Below are positions 45,471-53,997 of a DNA stretch of 64,000 nt, one piece after another (position 1 is the first letter of the stretch; the number at the start of each line of letters is the position of its first letter). A model generated the notes under the pieces. It was given only the letters and a program-made list of their open reading frames with translations, made no database searches and had not been told where the DNA came from. The DNA lies in the NCBI RefSeq assembly GCF_900101475.1, contig NZ_FMZV01000015.1:62001-126000 (forward strand), read 5' to 3'. A program made the translations under genes and the position numbers. The DNA comes from Ruegeria marina. Its GTDB lineage: Bacteria; Pseudomonadota; Alphaproteobacteria; Rhodobacterales; Rhodobacteraceae.

Positions 45471-46163
45471 ATGAAGATCATCTGGCTGGGACATGGCAGC
45501 TTCCGCATCGAAAGCGGCGAGGCCGTGCTGCTGATCGACCCCTGGCTCAGCGGCAATCCCGCCCTGCCCGAGGACCAGCACGACGCCGCCATCGCAGGCG
45601 CCACCCATATCCTGCTGACCCATACCCATTTCGACCATGTGATCGACGTGCTGCCACTGGCGAAAAGGCTCAAGATCCCGGTCGCCGGCCAGTACGACCT
45701 GATGGGCTATTGGGGCGAGGCCGAAGGGATCGAGACCATCGGTTTCAACAAGGGCGGCACGGTCAACCTGAGCGGCGTCCGGGTGTCGATGGTGCCCGCC
45801 TCGCACAGTTCGACCTTTTCCACGCCCGAAGGGCTGCGCACCGGCGGCTCGGAAGTGGGTTACATGATCAGCGCCGAGGGGCACACGATCTATCATTCCG
45901 GCGACACCGCCATCATGGCCGACATGGACTGGATGGGCGAATACTACAAACCCGATATCGGCATCCTCAGCGCGGGCGGCCATTTCACCATGGACATGAA
46001 GGCCGCGGCCTGGGCCGCCAAACGCTATTTCGACTTCAAGACGGTGATTCCCGGCCATTACAAGACCTTTCCGATTCTCGAACAATCGGCCAGGGCGCTG
46101 GTCGACGGCCTGCCGGGCGTCGATGTGATCGAAGCCGAGGTGATGATACCGATCGAGGTCTGA
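45471..46163 (+). CDS. UPF0173-type metal-dependent hydrolase (metallo-beta-lactamase fold)
   Basis: A 230-residue protein: KIIWLGHGSFRIESGEAVLLIDPWLSGNP, metal motif THTHFDHVIDVLPLAK, GSEVGYMIS and YHSGDTAIMADM, GGHFTMDMKAAAWAAK and VIPGHYKTFP. Family members are beta-lactamase-fold hydrolases, UlaG-like, of mostly unknown substrate. ATG 45471 follows CAGGGAGAAAGACCA. It is the first gene of the run with the three cyclase genes and ends four bases before the first. Confidence 0.92.
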   Translation: MKIIWLGHGSFRIESGEAVLLIDPWLSGNPALPEDQHDAAIAGATHILLTHTHFDHVIDVLPLAKRLKIPVAGQYDLMGYWGEAEGIETIGFNKGGTVNLSGVRVSMVPASHSSTFSTPEGLRTGGSEVGYMISAEGHTIYHSGDTAIMADMDWMGEYYKPDIGILSAGGHFTMDMKAAAWAAKRYFDFKTVIPGHYKTFPILEQSARALVDGLPGVDVIEAEVMIPIEV

Positions 46164-46167
46164 GTCC

Positions 46168-47139
46168 GTGGCCGCCATCACCCCCTCGCCCGAACTTGGC
46201 GCCATCATCCGCCGATGGCTCCGATCCTACGCGTCGGGGGACAAGGCGGCCGTGGTCAACCTGTTTTCCGCGGATCCCTCGCTGGGGTACATCGGCTCTT
46301 CGCATGACGAGATCTGGCGCGGCGACACGTTGCGCCGGGGCATGGCGGGATACATGGATGACATCCCCCGGTTCGCATGGGACAGGGACGAGTTCCGCGG
46401 CTTCGAATGCGGTGACCTGGGCTGGGTCGAGTGGTTCGGTGAACGGGTGTCGCTGGACAACGGCAAGGTCATCACCTTCCGCTCGACCTTTGTCCTGCAT
46501 CTCGAACAGGCTGTGTGGCGCATCGTGCATGTCCACAATTCCAACCCGGTCTCGAACATGGAGGCGCTGGGATACGAATCGCGCGGCTTCGAAGACCTTC
46601 TGGAGGCCGCGCTTGCCACCCCTGACCAATTGGGGCGGACCGGCATCGCCACGATCATGTTCACCGATATCGCCGACAGTTCGGTTCTGGCCGAGACCCT
46701 GGGCGACGCCCGCTGGTCCATCGCGGTCCGCGCCCATCTGAAACAGGTCGAGGCCATTGTCACCGAGCATGGCGGCACGCTGATCAAGACGCTGGGGGAC
46801 GGCACCATGTCAGCCTTCCCCTCGGCCACGGCGGCACTGACCGCGGCGGCCAGGCTGCAACAGGCCATGGTCGATACCGACGTGGAACCGCGCTTGCGAA
46901 TCCGCATCGGCCTGCATACCGGCGATCTGGTCGAACAGGAGGGCGACATGTTCGGCACCGTGGTCAACAAGGCCGCGCGGGTCGCGGCGCTGGCCGCTCC
47001 GGACGATATCTGCCTGTCTGATGCCACCCGCATCATGGTCGGCGCCGGACGCCAGTTCCGGTTCTCGCCACCGGTCGAGGTCACCCTCAAGGGGCTTGAG
47101 GGACGGCATGTGATCCATCGGCTGGAGTGGCGGGAATGA
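46168..47139 (+). CDS. SnoaL-like domain / class III adenylate cyclase, copy 1
   Basis: A 323-residue soluble protein starting with GTG at 46168 (no useful ATG nearby). Residues about 8-130 are a SnoaL_3/NTF2-like domain (FRSTFVLHLEQAVWRIVHVH); residues about 155-320 are a class III cyclase. Catalytic set: metal Asp167 (MFTDI) and Asp211 (LGDG), base-specifying Lys207 and Asp260, transition-state Asn267 and Arg271 (VVNKAAR). The Lys/Asp pair argues for ATP rather than GTP. The stop overlaps the next start as ATGA, so the set is translationally coupled. Confidence 0.88.
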   Translation: MAAITPSPELGAIIRRWLRSYASGDKAAVVNLFSADPSLGYIGSSHDEIWRGDTLRRGMAGYMDDIPRFAWDRDEFRGFECGDLGWVEWFGERVSLDNGKVITFRSTFVLHLEQAVWRIVHVHNSNPVSNMEALGYESRGFEDLLEAALATPDQLGRTGIATIMFTDIADSSVLAETLGDARWSIAVRAHLKQVEAIVTEHGGTLIKTLGDGTMSAFPSATAALTAAARLQQAMVDTDVEPRLRIRIGLHTGDLVEQEGDMFGTVVNKAARVAALAAPDDICLSDATRIMVGAGRQFRFSPPVEVTLKGLEGRHVIHRLEWRE

Positions 47140-48110
47140 GCGGGGTCAAACCCTCTCCTGAACTCCTTGCGGTCGCGCGCCGCTGGATCGATGCGGTCCC
47201 CAACAGGCGGCCGAACGAGCTTCGCAACCTGTTGACCGAACATCCGTACCTGCGCTTTGTCGGTACGGGAGAGAACGAACTCTGGGCAGGTGCGGCCATA
47301 CGTGAAGGGATCGGAGATTTCTTTGGCGCCATACCCGAACTGCTCAAACACGAAGAAACCTTTGCCGAAGCCTATGAGAATGACGGCACCGGTTGGGCCT
47401 GCATGTGTCACGAACTGGTTCTTGCGCACCAACCCGACCGGTCATTCACCATTCGTTCGACGCTGATCTTCACGCTCGAGGACGGGGCATGGAAGATCGT
47501 CCACCGCCACGGGTCGCTGCCATTCTCCAATTTGGAGTTCGTGGGCAGCGAGCAGACCGCCATCGCCGATCTTGTCGCTGCCGCGCAGAACGGATTCTCG
47601 CTCGATCAGCGCAGCGGCTTTGCCTCGATCATGTTCACCGATATCGTCAATTCCTCGCGTCTGGCCGAGGTCATGGGCGACCGGCTGTGGTCTGCCGAGG
47701 TCGCCCGGCACTTTGCCGCCCTTCGACGGATCATCGAGAAAGGCGGCGGACAGTTCGTGAAATCTCTGGGCGACGGCACCATGTCGAGCTTTCCCTCCCC
47801 CGGCGACGCCCTGGAGGCCGCGCGCGGGATCATGGCCGCGAGCAGGCAATCGGACGGCCCTGCCATCGTCCTGCGCATAGGCATTCACACCGGCGACGTG
47901 GTGCAATCCGAAAACGATTTCTTCGGCACTGTCGTCAACAAGGCCGCGCGTATCGCGACCCTTGCGCACCCCGGCGAAATTCGCGTCTCCGATGCGACCC
48001 GCAAGATGCTGGGCGAAACAGCCGGCCTTGCGTTCACCGACACGGTCTCGGTGCCGCTCAAGGGGCTCGACGGCGAACATCTGGTTCACCGGCTGGAGTG
48101 GCGCGAATGA
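47136..48110 (+). CDS. SnoaL-like domain / class III adenylate cyclase, copy 2
   Basis: A 324-residue paralogue of the genes on either side. SnoaL-like part about residues 8-130 (FTIRSTLIFTLEDGAWKIVHRH); cyclase part from about 160. Asp169, Lys209, Asp213, Asp261, Asn268 and Arg272 give a full catalytic set. Its ATG at 47136 overlaps the previous TGA, better than the GTG at 47127. Its own stop overlaps copy 3 in the same way. The sensor domain has diverged far more than the cyclase domain, which suggests different ligands. Confidence 0.88.
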   Translation: MSGVKPSPELLAVARRWIDAVPNRRPNELRNLLTEHPYLRFVGTGENELWAGAAIREGIGDFFGAIPELLKHEETFAEAYENDGTGWACMCHELVLAHQPDRSFTIRSTLIFTLEDGAWKIVHRHGSLPFSNLEFVGSEQTAIADLVAAAQNGFSLDQRSGFASIMFTDIVNSSRLAEVMGDRLWSAEVARHFAALRRIIEKGGGQFVKSLGDGTMSSFPSPGDALEAARGIMAASRQSDGPAIVLRIGIHTGDVVQSENDFFGTVVNKAARIATLAHPGEIRVSDATRKMLGETAGLAFTDTVSVPLKGLDGEHLVHRLEWRE

Positions 48111-49063
48111 TCCGGCCCTCGCCCGAGATCGAAGCCATCGTCCGACGCTGGACGATCCTGATCCGCAACCACAAGGTGGCCGACCTGCCGCATTACCTGT
48201 CGCATTCCGACGCGCTGGTCTACATCGGCACGGCGGATGGCGAATTCTGGCGCGGCCAGCTGGTGCGCGACGGCATTGCCGATCACCTGGCCGAAGTGCC
48301 CGATTTCATCGAGGACGACATCGAGATCGAGGCATTCGAGCATGGCGAGACCGGCTGGGCCACCTATCGGTGCCGCTATACCTTTCCCGGCACCGGCAGC
48401 CAGGGCACCCACAGGGCGACCTTTGTCTTCGTGCTGGAACGCGGCGGTTGGAAGATGGTGCAGCACCACATTTCGGAGGCCACCTCGAACAAGGAAAAAC
48501 TCGGGATAGAACACACCGCCTTTCAGCGGTTGATCGCCGCCGCCGAGGCCGGGTCGCACCGGTTCGGAACCGGCGGGCTGGCCACGATCATGTTCACCGA
48601 TATCGTCGACAGTTCCGCCCTTGCCGCAACCCTGGGCGACCTGGAATGGGCGCGCCTTGTCGATGACCATTTCGAACGCGTCGGAACCATCGTGACGGAA
48701 CATGGCGGCACGCTGGTGAAATCGCTGGGCGATGGCACCATGTCCTCGTTCCGGTCCGCCACCGGGGCGGTCCGTGCGGGGCTGGCCATCCGTGCCGAGA
48801 CAATGGCGCTGACCCCCGATATTGCCCTCCGCATCGGTCTGCATACCGGCGAGGTGGTCGAGAACCGCGGCGATTTCTTCGGCACCGTGGTCAACAAGGC
48901 CGCCCGTATCGCCGCCACCGCCGGCGCCGGAGAGATCCTGGCCTCGGACGCGACCCGCACCATGACAGGGGCGCAGCGCGATTTCGACTATTCCGACGCC
49001 ATCGTCACCGCGCTAAAGGGACTGGAGGGCGATCATGTTCTCCATTGCCTGACCCGACGCTAG
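48107..49063 (+). CDS. SnoaL-like domain / class III adenylate cyclase, copy 3
   Basis: A 318-residue third paralogue. N-terminal SnoaL-like domain (HRATFVFVLERGGWKMVQHH), C-terminal cyclase with Asp165, Lys205, Asp209, Asp256, Asn263 and Arg267, so it too should be active. The frame is open far upstream through copy 2 in another reading; ATG 48107, in the ATGA overlap with copy 2, is the real start. Ends 26 bases before the M24-fold gene. It could form homo- or heterodimers with its neighbours, since class III active sites sit at the dimer interface (inference). Confidence 0.88.
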   Translation: MIRPSPEIEAIVRRWTILIRNHKVADLPHYLSHSDALVYIGTADGEFWRGQLVRDGIADHLAEVPDFIEDDIEIEAFEHGETGWATYRCRYTFPGTGSQGTHRATFVFVLERGGWKMVQHHISEATSNKEKLGIEHTAFQRLIAAAEAGSHRFGTGGLATIMFTDIVDSSALAATLGDLEWARLVDDHFERVGTIVTEHGGTLVKSLGDGTMSSFRSATGAVRAGLAIRAETMALTPDIALRIGLHTGEVVENRGDFFGTVVNKAARIAATAGAGEILASDATRTMTGAQRDFDYSDAIVTALKGLEGDHVLHCLTRR

Positions 49064-49089
49064 GACCCTCTGTAGGAAAGACCCTCTCC

Positions 49090-50262
49090 ATGCCAGCCAG
49101 CGATTTCTCGACCGACGAATATGCCGACCGCCTCAAACGCACCCGCGCCGCGATGGACAGGCAGGGTATCGAGACCCTGCTGGTCGCCGACCCGTCGAAC
49201 ATGGCCTGGCTCACCGGCTATGACGGCTGGAGCTTCTACGTGCCGCAGATGGTGATCCTGCACGCCACCGGCAACCCGCTCTGGTGGGGGCGCACGCAGG
49301 ACAAGCCGGGCGCGTCGCAGACCTCATGGCTGACCCCCGAGGATCTCTTCGATTGGCCCGAGGAGCATGTCCAGCACCCCGATCACCATCCCGTCGATTC
49401 GCTGGTCAGCCTGCTGCGCGACCGTGGCTGGACCCGGGCGCTGGGGGTCGAGATGGACAATTACTATTATTCCGCCAGGTCCCATGCGGTGCTCGACGCC
49501 GCGTTCGGACGCGATGCGCTGACGGATGCGACCGGGCTGGTGAACTGGCAGCGCGCGGTCAAGAGCCCGGCCGAACTGGCGCTGATGCGCAAGGCGGGCG
49601 TGCTGACGGCGCATATGCATGACGTCCTGCGCGCAGGCTTTCGCGAAGGCCGCCTGAAACACGAACTGGTGGCCGAGGTGCAGGCCGCCGGCGTCGCCGG
49701 TCCTGGCGGACTGGCCGGCGATTATCCCGCGATTGCCCCCATCGCGCCCTCGGGGCTCGAGGCCTCGGCCTCGCACATCACCTGGAACGACCGGCCGCTG
49801 GTCCGGGGCGAGGCCACCTATTTCGAGATCTCCGGCTGCTATCACCGTTATCATTGCCCGGTCAGCCGCACGCTTTACCTGGGCGAGGTGCCACCCGACA
49901 TCCGCCGCGCCGAAGAGGCGATCCTGACCGCCATCGAGGAAACGCTGGCCCGCGCTCGCCCCGGCGTGACCTGCGAAGAGGTCGCCACCTGCGTCTACGA
50001 GAGTGTCGCGCGGGCGGGGTACGTAAAGGGCAACCGCACCGGCTATCCCATCGGGCTCAGCTACCCGCCCGACTGGGGCGAGCGCACCATGAGCCTGCGC
50101 CCCGGCGACACCACGCCGCTGGCGGCCAACATGACCTTTCACCTGATGCCGGGCCTCTGGACCCCGGACTGGGGCCTGGCGATCACCGAAAGCTTTGTCA
50201 TAACGCCCGAGGGCGGACAGGTTCTGGCCGAGATCCCGCGCGGAATCGTGGCGCGGGGCTGA
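49090..50262 (+). CDS. M24-fold hydrolase, DoeA/EutD-like (ectoine hydrolase-like)
   Basis: A 390-residue protein with a creatinase N-domain (DRLKRTRAAMDRQGIETLLV) and pita-bread domain. The metal ligands are mostly replaced: the DxG...D motif reads FEISGCYHRYHCPVSRT, the GHG motif becomes RTGYPIGLSYPPDWGERTMS, and the EPG Glu is Met (FHLMPGLW). This non-metallic form matches what I recall of DoeA/EutD ectoine hydrolases. No other ectoine genes are near, so another cyclic-amide substrate is possible. ATG 49090. Confidence 0.78.
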   Translation: MPASDFSTDEYADRLKRTRAAMDRQGIETLLVADPSNMAWLTGYDGWSFYVPQMVILHATGNPLWWGRTQDKPGASQTSWLTPEDLFDWPEEHVQHPDHHPVDSLVSLLRDRGWTRALGVEMDNYYYSARSHAVLDAAFGRDALTDATGLVNWQRAVKSPAELALMRKAGVLTAHMHDVLRAGFREGRLKHELVAEVQAAGVAGPGGLAGDYPAIAPIAPSGLEASASHITWNDRPLVRGEATYFEISGCYHRYHCPVSRTLYLGEVPPDIRRAEEAILTAIEETLARARPGVTCEEVATCVYESVARAGYVKGNRTGYPIGLSYPPDWGERTMSLRPGDTTPLAANMTFHLMPGLWTPDWGLAITESFVITPEGGQVLAEIPRGIVARG

Positions 50263-50334
50263 CGGGCCGCTCCCGCCCGCAGGGCGACGCCTCGCGGATG
50301 CGCCGCCTGCGGTTGGGCCGGGCATCCGCGCGGC

Positions 50335-50823
50335 TCACGCCGCCTGGATGCCGTTGGCGCTTCGGATATGGGCGATCAGTTCGGTGATCTGTTCCCGCAG
50401 GTCGAGAACGTCGAGATTGGCGGGGCTTTCACAGACCAGCCGCGCCGCACCGACCTTGTCGGCCTTTTCATATTCCGCACCATCCTTGCGCAGGAAATGG
50501 AAGGCGTGGTCATAGGCGCCCCCCTTGATCGGTCGCCTTAGAACAGGATCGAATAATGGATCCCTTCGCGCAGGTCCGAGGCCCGCAGCCTCAGATCGTC
50601 AAGCAGATGCCACTTTTCCTGACGGACCAGCGCCGGGCGCACCCGCGTCTGCTGCCCGTCATTCTCGACATAAAAGATCGCGGGGGCGGGCGTGTCGATG
50701 AAGGCCGGCGTTATTGGCGCCGACAAAGAAGTTGATCGCGGAAAACGGGCCGATGCGCTGCATCTCGCCGCCGATGCCGCGATAGAACCGGATCGCCACC
50801 GCATCCAGAAACACCTGTACCAT
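50335..50823 (-). pseudogene. Gene of unknown function disrupted by two frameshifts
   Basis: Three frames read on as one protein. Frame 1 from ATG 50823, with GGAGG six to seven bases upstream: MVQVFLDAVAIRFYRGIGGE to about INFFVGAN (near 50715). Frame 2: TPAFIDTPAPAIFYVENDGQ to GIHYSILF, stopped by TAA at 50540. Frame 3: RRPIKGGAYDHAFHFLRKDG to AHIRSANGIQAA, stop TGA at 50335. Together about 160 residues of good protein character. The family is not recognised. Either a decayed gene or two sequencing indels; AT- or G-run ambiguity is not obvious at the joints. Confidence 0.7.
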
Positions 50824-50891
50824 CGCGCCCTCCTGTCCAACCGGACCGGAAGTGAACCCGATAAACCACAGGTTGAAAAGAGGGAAAGGTG

Positions 50892-51365
50892 TCAGCCGCC
50901 CGGTTTCGGCGCGGCCTTGGGGGTGAACTCACACCGGTTGGGCTTGATGTCGATCAGCGGCGTGCCGTCGAGGCAATCGAGCCCGCGCACCACCAGCGTG
51001 GTGCCCTCCACCCGCTCCAGCCGCACCCGCGACAGGCCGATCGGGTTGGGCCGCTGGGGCGAGCGCAGAGCGAAGGTGCCATAGAGCTTGCCGTCGCTTT
51101 TCGGGTTCTGCACCGAAAGATCGCGCCGTCCCTTGTCGAGCCAGTAGAGAACGTCAAGATAAGTATAGTCCGCCACCCCGCGCAGCGCCGGCGCCCAGCG
51201 CGGGTCGAGTTCGATCCGGCATTCGGGACCGTCCTCGCGCCCCTGGCGCGGGCAGTCCTTGCGCTCGCTCCAGGGGGTGCGGACGCGGCCAATGAAATAA
51301 ACCCCGGCATCCGTGCCTTCGGGCAGGTCCACCACCTCTTCGCCTTCGCGAAACCTGAATTCCAT
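50892..51365 (-). CDS. trmO: tRNA N6-threonylcarbamoyladenosine methyltransferase TrmO-like
   Basis: A 157-residue protein of the TsaA/TrmO (YaeB) family. VYFIGRVRTPWSERKDCPRQG and the SAM-linked signature SPQRPNPIGLSRVRLERVEG are diagnostic, and LDCLDGTPLIDIKPNRCEF closes the beta-barrel. TrmO methylates t6A37 of tRNA-Thr. ATG 51365 lies one base after the tadA stop, so it is co-transcribed with tadA; the longer frame overlaps tadA. It is shorter than the E. coli protein and lacks its extra C-terminal domain. Confidence 0.88.
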   Translation of the reverse strand: MEFRFREGEEVVDLPEGTDAGVYFIGRVRTPWSERKDCPRQGREDGPECRIELDPRWAPALRGVADYTYLDVLYWLDKGRRDLSVQNPKSDGKLYGTFALRSPQRPNPIGLSRVRLERVEGTTLVVRGLDCLDGTPLIDIKPNRCEFTPKAAPKPGG

Positions 51366-51366
51366 C

Positions 51367-51831
51367 TCAGCCGTCCCCCTTGTCCCGCCTTTCGGCAAAA
51401 AAAACCCGCAGCAGTTCCGCCGCCGCCTCGCCGCCGATCCCGTCATAGACCTCGGGCGCGTGATGCGCCTGGCTGTGCGAAAACACCCGCGCCCCATGCG
51501 CCACCCCGCCCGATTTCGGGTCCGCAGCGCCATAATACACCCGCCGGATGCGCGCCGCCGCCAGAGCCGCGGCGCACATGGCGCAGGGTTCCAGCGTCAC
51601 ATACAGGTCATGCCCCGGCAGCCGTTCGGACCCGGCGGCGGCACAGGCCGCGCGCAGCGCCACGATCTCGGCATGCGCCGTCGGATCGCAGGTCTCGCGC
51701 GTGCGGTTGCCGGCGGCGGCCACCACGCGCCCGTCGGGGGCCACGATCACCGCGCCCACTGGCACCTCGCCACGCGCGCCCGCCGCGCGCGCCTCCTCCA
51801 GCGCCTGATCCATATGCGATCTGAAAACCAT
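51367..51831 (-). CDS. tadA: tRNA-specific adenosine deaminase TadA
   Basis: About 154 residues. Zinc and catalytic residues of tRNA A34 deaminases are in [13 protein letters not shown] (His, Glu) and [18 protein letters not shown] (two Cys). [25 protein letters not shown] is the family N-part. Start is taken at ATG 51831; ATG 51813 (MDQALEEAR) is equally plausible and closer to the usual N-terminus. Divergent from the pseudouridine synthase gene, 61 bases apart. Confidence 0.93.
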   Translation of the reverse strand: MVFRSHMDQALEEARAAGARGEVPVGAVIVAPDGRVVAAAGNRTRETCDPTAHAEIVALRAACAAAGSERLPGHDLYVTLEPCAMCAAALAAARIRRVYYGAADPKSGGVAHGARVFSHSQAHHAPEVYDGIGGEAAAELLRVFFAERRDKGDG

Positions 51832-51892
51832 GCCCGACCCTGCCCCGATCATCCATCTTCCGCAAGCGCGGCAAATGGTCTATTGCGCGGGC

Positions 51893-52891
51893 ATGAGCAA
51901 CACCCCTCCCCCCGGCGAGCGCATCGCCAAGATCCTGTCGCGCGCGGGCGTCGCCTCGCGCCGCGAGGCCGAACGCATGATCGAGGCCGGCCGCGTCGCG
52001 GTCAATGGCAAGGTGATCGACAGCCCGGCGCTGAACGTGACCGACCGTGACAGGGTGACGGTCGACGGCGCGCCGCTGGCCGCCGCCGAACCGGCGCGGC
52101 TGTGGCTCTATCACAAACCCAGCGGCCTGGTGACCACGGCGCGCGACGAAAAGGGCCGCAAGACCATCTTCGACGACCTGCCCGAAGAGATGCCAAGAGT
52201 GATGAGCGTGGGCCGCCTCGACCTCAACTCCGAGGGGCTGTTGCTGCTGACCAATGACGGCGCGATCAAGCGGCAGCTGGAACTGCCCTCGACCGGCTGG
52301 CTGCGCAAGTACCGGGTGCGGATCAAGGGCACGCCCAAGGACGAGGATTTCGCGCCGCTGCGCCAGGGGCTGGTGATCGAGGGCGAGCGGTTCCAGCCGA
52401 TGATCGTGACGCTGGACCGCCAGCAGGGCGCCAACGCCTGGCTGACCGTGGGCCTGCGCGAGGGCAAGAACCGCGAGATCCGCCGCGCGATGGAGGATAT
52501 CGGCCTTGTGGTGAACCGGCTGATCCGGATCTCCTATGGTCCGTTCCAACTGGGCACCCTTGCGCCCGGCAAGGTCGAGGAAGTGCGCCGCCGGGTGCTG
52601 CGCGACCAGTTGGGGCTGGATGCCGAAGACCAGCCCACCGACGAACGCCCCGCCCGCCCCGAACGCAAGCGCAGGCCCGCGCCGGGGGCGGCCAAGGCCG
52701 GTGCGCCGAAAACGCCCGCCGCGCGTACCGACGCCCGCAAACCGGGCCCGAAACCGGCTGCCAAACCGGCCCCGTCCCGCCCGGCGACAGCCGCCAAGCC
52801 CGGAGGTGCCAAGGGGCCACGGCCCGGCAAGGGCGCAAAACCGGGCAACAGGCCCGGCTCTCGCCCCTCTGGCGGCAAACCGCGGCGCTGA
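51893..52891 (+). CDS. rluB: Pseudouridine synthase, RluB/RsuA family, with basic C-terminal tail
   Basis: A 332-residue protein. S4 RNA-binding domain at residues about 6-55 ([20 protein letters not shown]), catalytic domain with Asp in [18 protein letters not shown], and [30 protein letters not shown]. RluB makes a pseudouridine in 23S rRNA helix 80-93 region. Residues about 245-332 are a low-complexity Lys/Arg/Pro/Ala tail of the kind often seen in alphaproteobacterial members, probably for RNA binding. RluE or RsuA-type specificity cannot be excluded. Confidence 0.88.
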   Translation: MSNTPPPGERIAKILSRAGVASRREAERMIEAGRVAVNGKVIDSPALNVTDRDRVTVDGAPLAAAEPARLWLYHKPSGLVTTARDEKGRKTIFDDLPEEMPRVMSVGRLDLNSEGLLLLTNDGAIKRQLELPSTGWLRKYRVRIKGTPKDEDFAPLRQGLVIEGERFQPMIVTLDRQQGANAWLTVGLREGKNREIRRAMEDIGLVVNRLIRISYGPFQLGTLAPGKVEEVRRRVLRDQLGLDAEDQPTDERPARPERKRRPAPGAAKAGAPKTPAARTDARKPGPKPAAKPAPSRPATAAKPGGAKGPRPGKGAKPGNRPGSRPSGGKPRR

Positions 52892-52973
52892 GCCGTTTGC
52901 CGGAACCTTCCCCCTAGCAAGGCTGCGCCGCATCGCCTAGATTTCCTGCAGGACAACCGGCAAGGGATTGGCT

Positions 52974-53063
52974 ATGTCACAAACCGGCATACAGAAACTG
53001 GCCTATACCGCGCTTCTGGTGCTGCTGTTCGGTGTGGCCACCGGTTGGCTGGGGGGGCTCTGA
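52974..53063 (+). CDS. 29-residue single-helix membrane peptide
   Basis: MSQTGIQKLAYTALLVLLFG, ending VATGWLGGL, then TGA. One membrane helix covers almost the whole peptide. It ends four bases before the xpaC ATG and starts after GCAAGGGATTGGCT. Size and position suggest a small subunit of the envelope operon, but coding is shown only by position and hydrophobicity. Confidence 0.55.
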   Translation: MSQTGIQKLAYTALLVLLFGVATGWLGGL

Positions 53064-53067
53064 GCCG

Positions 53068-53970
53068 ATGGCGCAACGCTATGGCGGTAAATACAGCCCC
53101 GAGGCGGACAAGCCCGAGGAGACCGTTCCCAGGCGCGGCCAGTTCGACGGCGCGCGGGTCGATCCCGCAGGCGCACGGGCGAACGCGATGTTTGTACCCG
53201 CCATTCCCCTCGTCTTCACCTCGCTGAATGACGGCGCCATCGGCTTGACGCTCGGTCTGGTCGCGGCGGGGCTCTGGACCGGCGCGGCGCTGCTGTTGCG
53301 CGAGGGGCTTCGGGCCGAGGCCGCCTATCACGCCCGCCGCGTGGCGCGCCGCCCCGCCTTTCCGCGCAAACTGGCCGCCACGGTCCTGACCACGCTGGGC
53401 ACCGGGGTCGCTGTCTACAAGTCCGGCCTCATGGATGGCGACGCCTCGGTTCTTGCGGCTGGTCTTTTCGGCCTCGCGTCGGGTGCCCTGCACCTTGTGG
53501 CCTTTGGTCCCGATCCGATGCGCGACAAGGGGATGGAAGGGATCGACACATTCCAGCAAAACCGGGTCGCGCGCGCTGTGAGCGAGGCGGAAACGCTGCT
53601 GGATGAAATGTCCGGCGCCATCCGCCGGGCCGGCAACCGCCAGCTCGAAGCCCGGGTCGAACGGTTCCAGGTTACCGCGCGCGAGCTGTTCCGCACTGTC
53701 GAAGAGGATCCGCGAGATCTGACCGGCGCCCGCAAGTTTCTTACGGTCTATCTTCAGGGCGCGCGCGATGCGACCGTGAAGTTTGCCGAAATCTACCCGC
53801 GCACCCGCGATCAGAAAACCATGCTCGATTATGTCGCGCTGCTCGACGACCTGGAGCAGAACTTCGCCGCCCGCACACGCAAGATGCTGCTGGATGACCG
53901 CAGCGATCTGACCATCGAAATCGACGTCCTGCGCGAAAGATTGAAGCGCGAAGGCGTCCGGCCGGACTGA
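53068..53970 (+). CDS. XpaC family protein
   Basis: A 300-residue protein: N-terminal low-complexity cytosolic segment, two or more hydrophobic helices (PLVFTSLNDGAIGLTLGLVAAGLWTGAALLL; ASVLAAGLFGLASGALHLVAF), then a long C-terminal helical region (NRVARAVSEAETLLDEMSGAIRRAGNRQLEARVERF, LTVYLQGARDATVKFAEIYP) typical of XpaC (5-bromo-4-chloroindolyl phosphate hydrolysis) proteins. XpaC and TelA are usual neighbours. Exact role unknown. The telA gene follows in 27 bases. Confidence 0.85.
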   Translation: MAQRYGGKYSPEADKPEETVPRRGQFDGARVDPAGARANAMFVPAIPLVFTSLNDGAIGLTLGLVAAGLWTGAALLLREGLRAEAAYHARRVARRPAFPRKLAATVLTTLGTGVAVYKSGLMDGDASVLAAGLFGLASGALHLVAFGPDPMRDKGMEGIDTFQQNRVARAVSEAETLLDEMSGAIRRAGNRQLEARVERFQVTARELFRTVEEDPRDLTGARKFLTVYLQGARDATVKFAEIYPRTRDQKTMLDYVALLDDLEQNFAARTRKMLLDDRSDLTIEIDVLRERLKREGVRPD

Positions 53971-53997
53971 CCAGCCCCGAGAACAAAGGAATTTTCA

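Noticed and set aside
48107-49063. Considered a fusion of cyclase copies 2 and 3, since the frame of copy 3 is open from 47393
   Set aside because: The upstream part of that frame is out of register with copy 2 and has no protein character; the ATGA overlap at 48107 gives a proper start.
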